64,000 bases of DNA, from NCBI GenBank assembly GCA_021769725.1, contig JAETSI010000010.1, positions 24,974-88,973 of the forward strand. Direction: 5' to 3'. The notes under the pieces were generated by a model, which was not told the DNA's origin, searched no databases, and was given only the letters and a program-made list of their open reading frames with translations. This DNA is from Oscillospiraceae bacterium. GTDB lineage: Bacteria; Bacillota; Clostridia; Oscillospirales; Ruminococcaceae. Of the stretch, positions 17,417-24,894 are shown one piece after another. The position numbers and the translations under genes were made by a program. The stretch's first letter is position 1. Each line of letters starts with the position of its first letter.

Positions 17417-18139
17417 TTGAGAAAAAAACTGCTGATATGCAATGACGATCCCGGGATAGGGCAGGCTATAGAAAAAAGCTTTAACGCCACGCAGTATACC
17501 GTATATAACTGTACCATGTGTTATAATGATCTGGAAAAGAATCTTAACGGCAAAGAAAAATATGACACAGTAGTATTCTTTGTCGGTGAGCACGTTAATG
17601 ATCTGACAAACAGAATCAGACGGCTGCGTGATCAATATAGCAAAGTACACAAGGATGTAGATATATTTGTTGTAATGATGTACAAATGGGAGCACAACGA
17701 GGAAAAATATTATTTGGCAGGTGCTTCAATGTGTCTGTGGTTTCAGGAGACGCCTGCCTGGCTTCTGGAGGCGTATATAAGGCTGTTTATGTACAGACGC
17801 AAAGTTCCTTATTTAGATGAAAAAATATCAGAATTCCTGACTTCTCACGGATATGCCCACTTTCATAAAGGATTTTGTTGTTTATGTCAGCTCCTTTCGA
17901 TTTTTCTGAAAGAACCGGAGAAGCTGAAACTTGATATGAAGGATAATTATCAAGAAATAGCCGTAAAATACGGTGATGGAAAAGCTGACAATGTAAAAAG
18001 AAATCTTGAAACTTATTGTAAAAAAATATACAAATCTCCGCGCGTTGATCCTCTGCTTAAACAAAGTTTCAGCAGAAAACCTGAGCTTGTAGAATTTATC
18101 AGGTGGATGTACGATTTTGTCAGTCAAAGTTATTATTAA
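17417..18139 (+). CDS. Spo0A-like protein with degenerate receiver domain
   Basis: This 240-aa protein looks like a receiver followed by a Spo0A C-terminal-type helical DNA-binding domain. The N-terminus keeps the acidic pair (LLICNDDPG), but the strand that should carry the phosphoacceptor reads YDTVVFFVGEH, with a hydrophobic residue where Asp is expected. The C-terminal half follows the Spo0A pattern: SHGYAHFHKGFCCL, YQEIAVKYGDGKADNVKRNLETYCKKIY and KPELVEFIRWM. The start is TTG with AAGGTG seven bases upstream. It lies 64 bp after the exporter and 12 bp before the exonuclease. It is probably not switched by phosphorylation. The family call rests on my pattern match and needs a profile search. 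Confidence 0.6.
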   Translation: MRKKLLICNDDPGIGQAIEKSFNATQYTVYNCTMCYNDLEKNLNGKEKYDTVVFFVGEHVNDLTNRIRRLRDQYSKVHKDVDIFVVMMYKWEHNEEKYYLAGASMCLWFQETPAWLLEAYIRLFMYRRKVPYLDEKISEFLTSHGYAHFHKGFCCLCQLLSIFLKEPEKLKLDMKDNYQEIAVKYGDGKADNVKRNLETYCKKIYKSPRVDPLLKQSFSRKPELVEFIRWMYDFVSQSYY

Positions 18140-18151
18140 GGCGTGTTAAAA

Positions 18152-19096
18152 ATGACAGAAATAAAAAAATATATTGGTTTTGCCGATTTTGAATTTACCT
18201 GCGGAAGTGCCATGTATCGTCTTCGCAGCGAGATGCTGTCAGTGGGCATAGTTATATGCGACAGTTCTTATAATATTGCAGAAAGATTTTATGCAACCTC
18301 AAAGCCAAATCGTTTCCCGAAGCTTTCAAAACAATGCCGTGAGCTTACTCACCTCAGCCAGGAAGAAATATCAGCTTCTCCGGACAGCAGCAATGTCCTG
18401 GAAGAAGCTGTACGCCTTATGGATAAGTATGGCATAAGTGAACTGTGGGTCTGGGGGAATTTTGATAAGCCGGGACTTCAGAGTGACATAAGGCAGCACC
18501 GTAATTTCGGGAAAGACTGTGGCAGCATATGCAGGATATATAATGCAGTCCGTGATATACAGGCAGAAATGGTAAGGCGTATGGATCTGCCGCAGGCTGT
18601 CAATATAAAGGAACTTGCTTCGGCATTCGGATATGTTCCTGATACCGGAAGCTTTCACAACGCCATGAACGATGCAATGGCGCTTTATACCATACACAAG
18701 GCGGTATTCACAACGGATTTCCGAAACAGACCGGAATTTACAGCGCTTGTTGAAAACAGACTGGAAAAAATGCGTCAGGCAAAGGCATTGCAGGAAGAAA
18801 AACGGCGTGAAAAAGCATTTTCCGTTCCGCTTTCTCCGGAGGAACAAGCTCTTTTTGACGGTCTTGATGACAAGAAACGAAAACGATTTATTTATCTGCG
18901 GTTTCGCATAATTGCTGCAATTGAAAAATATCCTGCGGCAGAGGAATTTGTATATATAGTATTTGAGGATTCACGGAAGATAAAGATTTTTCCGAAAGAA
19001 AAGTTCGATCCGAAAAGATGTCCCGGAGTATCTGATATACATATTTTTCGGAAAAGTGAACTTAGCGACTTTATAATAAAAAAATGCGTCCTGTAA
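18152..19096 (+). CDS. DEDDh 3'-5' exonuclease (DnaQ/ERI1-like)
   Basis: This 314-aa protein starts with an exonuclease domain whose four acidic residues and general-base histidine are visible: Asp and Glu in FADFEFTC, Asp in WGNFDKPGLQSDI, and His/Asp in HNAMNDAMALY. It resembles KapD/ERI1-type nucleases acting on RNA or DNA 3' ends. The last 110 residues are a lysine/glutamate-rich helix and a small unassigned domain. The start is placed at the ATG with AAGG ten bases upstream rather than the GTG nine bases earlier. It follows the Spo0A-like gene and ends at a strong terminator. Confidence 0.82.
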   Translation: MTEIKKYIGFADFEFTCGSAMYRLRSEMLSVGIVICDSSYNIAERFYATSKPNRFPKLSKQCRELTHLSQEEISASPDSSNVLEEAVRLMDKYGISELWVWGNFDKPGLQSDIRQHRNFGKDCGSICRIYNAVRDIQAEMVRRMDLPQAVNIKELASAFGYVPDTGSFHNAMNDAMALYTIHKAVFTTDFRNRPEFTALVENRLEKMRQAKALQEEKRREKAFSVPLSPEEQALFDGLDDKKRKRFIYLRFRIIAAIEKYPAAEEFVYIVFEDSRKIKIFPKEKFDPKRCPGVSDIHIFRKSELSDFIIKKCVL

Positions 19097-19119
19097 AGTC
19101 AGATGCTCATAAAGAAGTA

Positions 19120-19158
19120 AATCCCGAAAGCAGCTTTAAACTGCTTTCGGGATTATTT
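19120..19158 (+). terminator. Intrinsic terminator after the exonuclease gene
   Basis: AATCCCGAAAGCAG pairs with CTGCTTTCGGGATT across a seven-base loop, followed by ATTTTA. A related hairpin lies at 63636-63670, which points to a recurring terminator sequence. Confidence 0.85.
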
Positions 19159-19230
19159 TAGAACTTGTTCTTATCCTATTGATTTACTCGCATAAATCAG
19201 AATTTGTAATGCTCAAAATCAATAGTATTA

Positions 19231-19390
19231 GAGCCTGTTCAGTATCTTTTTTCACACGTCTTTTCGGCAATTTTCGCCGCTTACTGCGTCAAAAATCCTT
19301 GTCATACGTCAGTATGTCTGCGAATTTTTTCCTTGTAACCGACAAAATTATGCTCGAAAATCCGCACATAAAAAGATACTGAACAGGCTC
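19231..19390. mobile_element. 160-bp MITE-like element
   Basis: The ends are a perfect 21-bp inverted repeat (GAGCCTGTTCAGTATCTTTTT). The element is flanked by TTA on both sides, as a 3-bp target duplication would give. There is no transposase inside; the 67-aa ORF across it is not credible. A single matching end is at 21-38. The right TTA is also the stop codon (TAA on the minus strand) of the neighbouring broken gene. Confidence 0.75.
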
Positions 19391-19847
19391 TTACAATATT
19401 TCTGTAATCAAATGAATAGTACCAACTGAACAAACTAACCATATTGCAAAGAAAAAAGAAAAATACAATGCTTCCCTTATTATTGTTAATATTCCAAGAT
19501 TGCTATAATTATATGAATTATCGAGCTTGTAAATAGTTATATTGTGCGGATATTTAAAATAAATTCGTAGTGCATTATATCTTATGTGTCTTGTCCTACC
19601 GTTGCGATCTTCAAATTCAACAATCAAAGCTCCAAAACGAGCACAAGAACCTCGTTCATATTTGATACATCTTCCAATTTGCCTTTCTCCATTTTTCCTA
19701 TGTATAACAAGGGTACAAAAGTAAAAGCAATACCAAATATTATTAGGAGGAGTGAAAGCATAGCTTTTCTTAAAGAATATAAGCTCGTTATAACAAGAAC
19801 AAAAGAAACAAGGATTACAATTATCAAGATTACAATCTTTTTTTCAT
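19391..19847 (-). pseudogene. Small membrane protein gene with two one-base poly-A frameshifts
   Basis: Two short ORFs here join into one protein of about 157 aa if one A is added to each of two A-runs on the coding strand: the A7 right after the ATG (19838-19844) and an A5 (19692-19696). The repaired product would start MKKKIVILIIVILVSFVLV, with two N-terminal membrane helices, a soluble middle (QIGRCIKYERGSCARFGALI), and a C-terminal membrane helix. The layout loosely recalls DUF3592 proteins. As read, the first ATG meets a stop after four codons. Either the gene is decayed or the assembly has homopolymer errors. Confidence 0.6.
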
Positions 19848-19914
19848 ATTACTATTTCCTATAAATTCAGATTTATCTTATAATATTATACATTCAAAGA
19901 ACGGTTATGCCAAT

Positions 19915-19958
19915 AAAAAAGTCATAGCACTTTTGACTTATCATCAAAAATGCTATGG
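19915..19958 (-). terminator. Terminator of the M23 peptidase gene
   Basis: On the minus strand CATAGCATTTTTG pairs with CAAAAGTGCTATG, followed by ACTTTTTT. It lies 40 bp after the peptidase stop. Stem and loop are almost the same as in the groEL terminator at 62971. Confidence 0.85.
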
Positions 19959-20000
19959 CTAAAACTTCTATATGAGCATTGCATTAAAGAAGCTTTTTTA

Positions 20001-21734
20001 TTATCCGTCCGGATCTTCTTCGTTTGTTCCGTCAACTGTATTGAGGAACAGTTCCGGATCGTAGCATACGCCCATATATCTTACTTCGAAATGACAATGT
20101 GCACCGTTTGAGTTTCCGGTATTTCCTACCGCTCCGATAAGCTGACCACGTGTCACGGTTTGGTTCTCTGTAGCGAAAACGGCACTCATGTGACCATATA
20201 TGGTTTGATAACCGTTAAGGTGATCTATCTGCACCATATATCCGTAGCCGCCGGAGTTCCAGCCGGCAGAGATAACCACGCCATCGGCAGCTGCATAAAT
20301 ATCCGTTCCCTCGTTTGCTGCAATATCAAGTCCTTTATGGTTACGGTCGCTGATAAACGTATCACTTATCCAGCCGCCGTCAATAGGCCATCCCATTTCT
20401 CCCGAACCTGTAACGGGCCGGCAGTTCGGATCTGGCCGTGCGGAATAAGTGCCTATGCCTATCTGTTCGATCACAGGTTCTTTTGTCACAACGGATTTAA
20501 CGGTTTTTCGTGATCTCTCGATTCCGTCAACATACGTTATTTCGGTATTGCTGACTTTCTCACCGGGCATACCCTTTACAAGTATTGTTTTCACTCCTAC
20601 GTTCAGGGAACTTGTTTCATATTCCACCGTTTCGTAGTCGAGAAACGAGAGAGTTTCAAATTCCTTGACATATTGTATAGGCAGATAGCTTTCAGTTTCT
20701 AATATATTTATTACCTGACCGCCTTTCAGGGTCATGTCAGAGTTGTAGGGATTGAGTTTCTTAAAGTCGTCAAGACTCATGTTGTACTTTTGACAGACAG
20801 AAACAGTCGTATCTCCTGTCTGAGCAATATATACGCCTTTCTTTTCAGTGGAGGATGTCAGCATTTCTATTGCCGGCTTTTCTTCCATAACACTGTCCTG
20901 AAGGTAAATTCCCTGTGTATATTCAATTTTGTTTTTGTAGGAAAGATCACGCACCTCACCGTCAACATGGTAATTCAGCAGTCTGTCCGACAGAGCCTTT
21001 TGTATCTGGTCTTTGTCCTCAACGGCAGCTATGAATTTTCCGTCAATATAGATTCCCCAGGCTTCGGTGAGTTTTTCGTCGGATGCCTCCAGCATTTTGT
21101 TCGCAAGTTGGTCGGAACTCATTAGTTTGTCGTTGTCTGAGATTATCTTCAAAGAGAAGTTAGCAGAAAGATCAATAGTTTTATCGTTCTCATTGTAAGC
21201 AATTCTCTGCTGTACTTCACGCTCTGCCTTTTCAAAGTCGGCTTCGGCGTTGATAATGCCGATTTCTTTTCCGTTGAAATCCACAGCGATGCCGTATTCC
21301 AGACTTGAGCCGTATCGTATGATACCCACGAAAAAGGCAACAGATATTATCGGCATAGTATAATTAAAAACCGTGTAGAGAATGCCGTCTTCCCCGAACA
21401 GGAAAGAACCTGCAAATCGGGTGACAGCTCCGGCGTGAGCGGCTTTTCCACGTTTTTTTGACTTTCTGACGTTATTGTAAAGCTCTTTGTTGCGCTTGGT
21501 ACGCAGGCGGATAGATTCTGTCATGCCGTGCCAGAACCAGCGGATTCCTTTGAAAACAAAAGAGAGAAAGCCCAGCAGTTCCGAAAAAACAAGTTTCAGA
21601 CCTTTTACAGTTCCGAGAGCAGCAACAGCCAGAATCTTTACGGCATACAGTCCGAAACGGGCGAAATAATTCACAGTGTGTTCTGAGACACGCTTGAATA
21701 TATTATCCGGACAATCCTGATCTTCATGATCCAT
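20001..21734 (-). CDS. M23 metallopeptidase with LysM and G5 domains
   Basis: This 577-aa membrane-anchored peptidoglycan endopeptidase has hydrophobic segments near residues 35-70 and 118-138. A spacer to about 300 precedes a LysM repeat (GVYIAQTGDTTVSVCQKYNM to GGQVINI), a G5 domain (about 355-430) and a C-terminal peptidase M23 domain. Zinc ligands are visible in HKGLDIA and HCHFEV, and the YGYMVQIDH strand is intact, so it should be active on wall peptides. AAAGGAG lies eight bases before the ATG. The gene has its own promoter and terminator. The LysM-G5-M23 order is typical of Clostridia. Confidence 0.93.
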   Translation of the reverse strand: MDHEDQDCPDNIFKRVSEHTVNYFARFGLYAVKILAVAALGTVKGLKLVFSELLGFLSFVFKGIRWFWHGMTESIRLRTKRNKELYNNVRKSKKRGKAAHAGAVTRFAGSFLFGEDGILYTVFNYTMPIISVAFFVGIIRYGSSLEYGIAVDFNGKEIGIINAEADFEKAEREVQQRIAYNENDKTIDLSANFSLKIISDNDKLMSSDQLANKMLEASDEKLTEAWGIYIDGKFIAAVEDKDQIQKALSDRLLNYHVDGEVRDLSYKNKIEYTQGIYLQDSVMEEKPAIEMLTSSTEKKGVYIAQTGDTTVSVCQKYNMSLDDFKKLNPYNSDMTLKGGQVINILETESYLPIQYVKEFETLSFLDYETVEYETSSLNVGVKTILVKGMPGEKVSNTEITYVDGIERSRKTVKSVVTKEPVIEQIGIGTYSARPDPNCRPVTGSGEMGWPIDGGWISDTFISDRNHKGLDIAANEGTDIYAAADGVVISAGWNSGGYGYMVQIDHLNGYQTIYGHMSAVFATENQTVTRGQLIGAVGNTGNSNGAHCHFEVRYMGVCYDPELFLNTVDGTNEEDPDG

Positions 21735-21774
21735 TCAGACGACTCCTTTCGTTACAAAATGGTTACAATGTAAT

Positions 21775-21802
21775 ATTATAGCAATTTCTTCGTAAAATAC
21801 AA
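21775..21802 (-). promoter_or_regulatory. Promoter of the M23 peptidase gene
   Basis: Minus-strand TTGTAT and TATAAT are separated by 16 bp, about 40 bp before the ATG. Two direct GTTACA repeats lie between it and the ribosome binding site on the plus-strand reading. Confidence 0.6.
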
Positions 21803-21870
21803 CGAGAATAATGGCTTTTTTTCTGCACAGCGGTATATTTTGTAGGATTTAATAAAAAATCAGGAATTAA

Positions 21871-23202
21871 TCATTGCTCATTTGTGAAATGCCACGAGTA
21901 ATCAAGCATTTCCGGAGAGTAATTTTCCAGTTTTTCCAGAATGGGAAGTACGTCTTTCCGAGCAGATTCAAGATCATGTTCCAGATAATTTCCGCATTCG
22001 ACCTCTGTACAGCCTGGGATCTCTCCCGTATAATCAGATATAAAGCGATAAGCATCTCTCACCAGACATATAGCATCCTTATGGGTCATATCGCGTGTGA
22101 GCAGATAAAATCCGGTGCGGCATCCCATAGGGCCTACATATATAATGTTTTTGCCGAATGAAGAATTTCTCGCATATGTCGCAAAAAGATGTTCGATAGT
22201 ATGAAGTGACGGATTGGAGATATACACACCGCCGTTAGGCTTTACCATCCGGACGTCATATGTGATTATATCGCCGTCGATACGGGATATGTACATTCCT
22301 ATGCCGAATTTTGTGTGATCGACCTGAAAGCTTGCTATTTTTTCCATGCTATTTTTCTCCTTAAAAAGATTTTTTATATCATCCGGAAAGGATGAACGGA
22401 CAATGAGTAGTTTGTTTGTTTCCGGATCGGTAAATTCAACTGCACCGCAGTGAAGTGCCTGACGGTTTATATCCTCCCGTGAGCCGCCGTATAGGTCATC
22501 TCCTGCAAGGGGATGACCTATATGAGCAAAATGAACACGTATCTGGTGAGTTCTTCCTGTTTCAAGAGATATCTGCAAAAGAGAATATTTTTCCCCGGAA
22601 CAGAGCTGACTGTAATGGGTGACTGCCCTCTGACCGTCTGCACGAATACAGCGTGTGATTATTGATTTCTGCTGCCTCGCAATAGGTGCGTCTATAGTGC
22701 CATGAGGAGGCGTAATTCCATGAACGACTGCAAAGTAGGTCTTGGTGCAGTTGTTTTGGAGAAGCCGGGCGGAATAGGCGTCTTTGGCAACGACGCACAA
22801 ACCGGAAGTATCTTTATCCAGACGGTTCACCGCTCGGAAAGTAAGTCCGGGATAAAGGGCGGCAAAATAATTTCCGAGAGTGTCGCCCTGATGCCTTACA
22901 GAGGGATGAACGGGCATTCCGCCGGGTTTGTCAAAAATCACTACAGCATCATTTTCAAAGGCTATCGGAACACTGAGGGAAGCGGCTGCGTCAAGGGATC
23001 TGTCATCGCCGGGACGCAGAATTATAACGTCTCCGTTTTCAACGAGGTCAATACTGCGGATAGTTCTGCCGTTCCGTGTAATACCGTTTTCCAGTCGTTT
23101 TAATTTTGTAAGAAGCCGTCTTGACACGCCTTTTTTTTCCATGAGGAATTTTTGCAGCGTGATCGGCTTTTCGCAGCTTACTGTCAGTTTTATTTCTTTC
23201 AT
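21871..23202 (-). CDS. RluA pseudouridine synthase fused in frame to LuxS
   Basis: This 443-aa reading frame joins two enzymes. Residues 1-285 are an RluA-family pseudouridine synthase with an N-terminal S4-like domain, the catalytic Asp in RLDKDTSGL, and GRTHQIRVHFAHIGHPLAGD. Residues 286-443 are a full-length LuxS (S-ribosylhomocysteine lyase, making AI-2 precursor and homocysteine). LuxS has zinc ligands in HTIEHLFA, catalytic Cys in GPMGCRTGFY, and the third ligand Cys in VECGNYLEHDLE. No stop codon separates them, yet an ideal AAGGAG lies nine bases before the LuxS ATG. The RluA start is the ATG with AGAGGA upstream, not the TTG 66 bases earlier. It overlaps the preceding membrane-protein gene by 155 bp. 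Confidence 0.85.
   Translation of the reverse strand: MKEIKLTVSCEKPITLQKFLMEKKGVSRRLLTKLKRLENGITRNGRTIRSIDLVENGDVIILRPGDDRSLDAAASLSVPIAFENDAVVIFDKPGGMPVHPSVRHQGDTLGNYFAALYPGLTFRAVNRLDKDTSGLCVVAKDAYSARLLQNNCTKTYFAVVHGITPPHGTIDAPIARQQKSIITRCIRADGQRAVTHYSQLCSGEKYSLLQISLETGRTHQIRVHFAHIGHPLAGDDLYGGSREDINRQALHCGAVEFTDPETNKLLIVRSSFPDDIKNLFKEKNSMEKIASFQVDHTKFGIGMYISRIDGDIITYDVRMVKPNGGVYISNPSLHTIEHLFATYARNSSFGKNIIYVGPMGCRTGFYLLTRDMTHKDAICLVRDAYRFISDYTGEIPGCTEVECGNYLEHDLESARKDVLPILEKLENYSPEMLDYSWHFTNEQ
22345..22362 (-). promoter_or_regulatory. luxS: Internal ribosome binding site and start of LuxS
   Basis: Within the fused frame, AAGGAG is followed after nine bases by ATG, giving a 158-aa LuxS of normal length (21871-22347). 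The Shine-Dalgarno is itself translated as Lys-Glu in the linker FKEKNS. LuxS could therefore be made alone as well as in the fusion. Confidence 0.75.
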
Positions 23203-23959
23203 ATTCGTCCTCTTTGATATAGATTGATATGCATAGTGCGGCTGCTGATGTAAGCCGTGTACAAGCAAATGGCAGTCCTATTATCGACACGATTGGCAGC
23301 AGATATACTGCTGCAAGCCCGACAAAAGCTGATTTTCTTCCTTTCATGAATCTTATTGAGAGCAATATTATCCTGAAAGGGCTATATTCCGGAAAATGAA
23401 CCATAAGGAAAGGCGCTGCGGCAAGACTTATTTTTAATGAAAGCCACATAATAACGGAAACAACCGTCAGCATGAATGCGTGGCAGGTAAGAAAAAGTTC
23501 TCTGGCAGTTCGGGCAGTTGAAAGCATAGAACTCGCTGTTATTCCGAAGAATACCGCCGGAGCAAGAGCAATGAGCGCCGCTGATTTTGACAGAATAGAA
23601 AGTCCGAGACTTTTCCGGAAATATTTTCGGCTCATGAGTATTCGTGAAAGCGGAGTTACAGACTTGCGGCTGCCGCATAATTCCATAAGGCGGAATGCCA
23701 TTGCAAAGGTCAGGGGAGCGGTAAATGTAATTCTCAGGACGGCAGTTATAAGAGCGATTGCAAGCTGAATTCTGCTTCCGCTGCTGAAAAGAGCCGCCGG
23801 CTGCATCTGACCGAAATATAGCAGGAGACTGTATACCGCAGCTTCTGCAAAGCGGAAGAATAGTTCTGCCGCCAGTGGAAGCAGACAGACCGTCATAGTG
23901 ACTGCACGCTTCCCTTTCAGCATTTTCCCTGAAAACGAGATAAGCTCACGGATCCTCAT
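23048..23959 (-). CDS. Multi-pass membrane protein of unknown function
   Basis: This 303-aa protein has five to six hydrophobic segments (for example TVCLLPLAAELFFRFAEAAV and LIALAPAVFFGITASSML). A segment (FLMVHFPEYSPFRIILLSIRFMKG) recalls DUF975-type proteins of Firmicutes. A good GGAGGT precedes the ATG. The last 50 residues are strongly basic and soluble and are encoded on top of the start of the RluA gene in another frame, an unusually long overlap of 155 bp. The tail may be a late extension after loss of an earlier stop. It lies 75 bp after the phosphatase gene and is probably co-transcribed with it. Confidence 0.65.
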   Translation of the reverse strand: MRIRELISFSGKMLKGKRAVTMTVCLLPLAAELFFRFAEAAVYSLLLYFGQMQPAALFSSGSRIQLAIALITAVLRITFTAPLTFAMAFRLMELCGSRKSVTPLSRILMSRKYFRKSLGLSILSKSAALIALAPAVFFGITASSMLSTARTARELFLTCHAFMLTVVSVIMWLSLKISLAAAPFLMVHFPEYSPFRIILLSIRFMKGRKSAFVGLAAVYLLPIVSIIGLPFACTRLTSAAALCISIYIKEDEYERNKTDSKLRKADHAAKIPHGKKRRVKTASYKIKTTGKRYYTERQNYPQY

Positions 23960-24034
23960 AACACAATACCTCCATAGAAATGATCGTTTCGGTGGTAGTA
24001 TGTGCCAATTTCCGGAAATTATTCAGAACTCAGG

Positions 24035-24682
24035 TCAGAAGAAGTCTTCGTTAATGGGATCGGGAATCTTATCGTACGGACAGTAGCCGAGAATCTCAAA
24101 AGCCTGGGAATTAAGCCACATCTGGGCAGTGACTATAATATCGAAGCCCTCTCCGAAATCGGTGCTGAGTGTTTTCGGATCGTATTTCGGCAGTCCGAAA
24201 CAGCTTAGCATATTGGAAATAACGCCGCCGTGAGTTATCATGGCGCAGTGAGTAAGACCGTCGTTCATCATATCCATAATTATTTCATGAAGAGCCTTAA
24301 ATGTACGTGCAGTCATTTCTTCCAGGCTTTCGCCGCCGGGGGGACGTGTATCCTTTCCGCCTTTCAGCCATTTTTTGTAGTCGTCAAGATTCAGAAGTTC
24401 GTCAACACTTTTATTTTCAAAGCTGCCAAGATCAAGTTCACGGAGATCGTCAACAGTGCACATTTCAGTGCATGGAAAAAGTATTTCCGCCGTTTCGGTG
24501 CATCGCCTGAGCGGAGAAGAATACACTCTGTGAACAGAGGGGTAGTCGAATTCGTCCATTTTAGATACAAGTTCGGCTGCGCCCTTTCCGGAGAGCGGAA
24601 GATCGGTAGAGCCGATATATATGCCTTTTTCGTTGGCTTCTGTCAGACCGTGACGGAGTACGCTTATACGGTAGCCTTTCAT
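24035..24682 (-). CDS. Histidine phosphatase family protein
   Basis: This 215-aa protein has the RHG motif (LRHGLTEANEKGIYIGSTDLPLS) at its start and the second histidine in ITHGGVISNML. The fold is that of phosphoglycerate-mutase-like phosphatases, which includes alpha-ribazole phosphatase CobC. Conserved arginine in SSPLRRCTETAEI and Glu in LRELDLGSFENK complete the active site, so it should be a working phosphatase. The substrate is not clear. It is the first gene after a 105-base structured leader with a consensus promoter and leads an apparent unit with the membrane protein and RluA-LuxS. Confidence 0.85.
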   Translation of the reverse strand: MKGYRISVLRHGLTEANEKGIYIGSTDLPLSGKGAAELVSKMDEFDYPSVHRVYSSPLRRCTETAEILFPCTEMCTVDDLRELDLGSFENKSVDELLNLDDYKKWLKGGKDTRPPGGESLEEMTARTFKALHEIIMDMMNDGLTHCAMITHGGVISNMLSCFGLPKYDPKTLSTDFGEGFDIIVTAQMWLNSQAFEILGYCPYDKIPDPINEDFF

Positions 24683-24787
24683 TGATTATCAGTCCTCTCA
24701 TAAAAATAACCGCCATTGCCTGCATAATGTCGTTAGTGTGAAAGATTCTGCTCCCGACAGGCACAGGACTGACGGTTATTTTATTTA
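24683..24787 (-). promoter_or_regulatory. Structured 5' leader with predicted pseudoknot (riboswitch-like)
   Basis: The leader begins about 105 bases before the phosphatase ATG. Read on the minus strand it has P1 (AAAATAACCG with CGGTTATTTT) and, inside it, P2 (TGCC with GGCA) stacked on TGTCG/CGACA. CAGTCCT lies in the P1-P2 junction and is complementary to AGGACTG just after P1. That last segment contains the ribosome binding region (GAGAGGA). The crossing pairing would be an H-type pseudoknot that hides translation initiation. I do not recognise boxes of any known riboswitch class. Confidence 0.6.
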
Positions 24788-24793
24788 ACCTTT

Positions 24794-24822
24794 ATTATAA
24801 CAGAAAACGGCGTAAATGTCAA
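24794..24822 (-). promoter_or_regulatory. Consensus promoter of the phosphatase/RluA-LuxS unit
   Basis: Minus-strand TTGACA and TATAAT are separated by exactly 17 bp. Transcription would start immediately before the structured leader, which fits a leader of about 105 bases. Confidence 0.85.
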
Positions 24823-24856
24823 TAGAAGTGAAAAATTTTACACGGAAAATCAATAT

Positions 24857-24894
24857 AAAGCAACACCGCACAATCTCTGTGCGGTGTTGCTTTT
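24857..24894. terminator. Bidirectional terminator of the SLOG-family gene
   Basis: AAAGCAACACCGCAC pairs with GTGCGGTGTTGCTTT across a seven-base loop. It overlaps the stop of the minus-strand gene by two bases and separates it from the next promoter. Confidence 0.88.

Noticed and set aside
19179-19382. 67-aa ORF across the MITE
   Set aside because: It runs through the inverted repeats, has no ribosome binding site and is explained by the element.
24683-24787. Cobalamin, SAM-I, TPP, FMN or ZTP riboswitch
   Set aside because: I looked for the conserved boxes of these classes as I know them and found none, although the neighbouring phosphatase could have suggested a CobC/cobalamin link.
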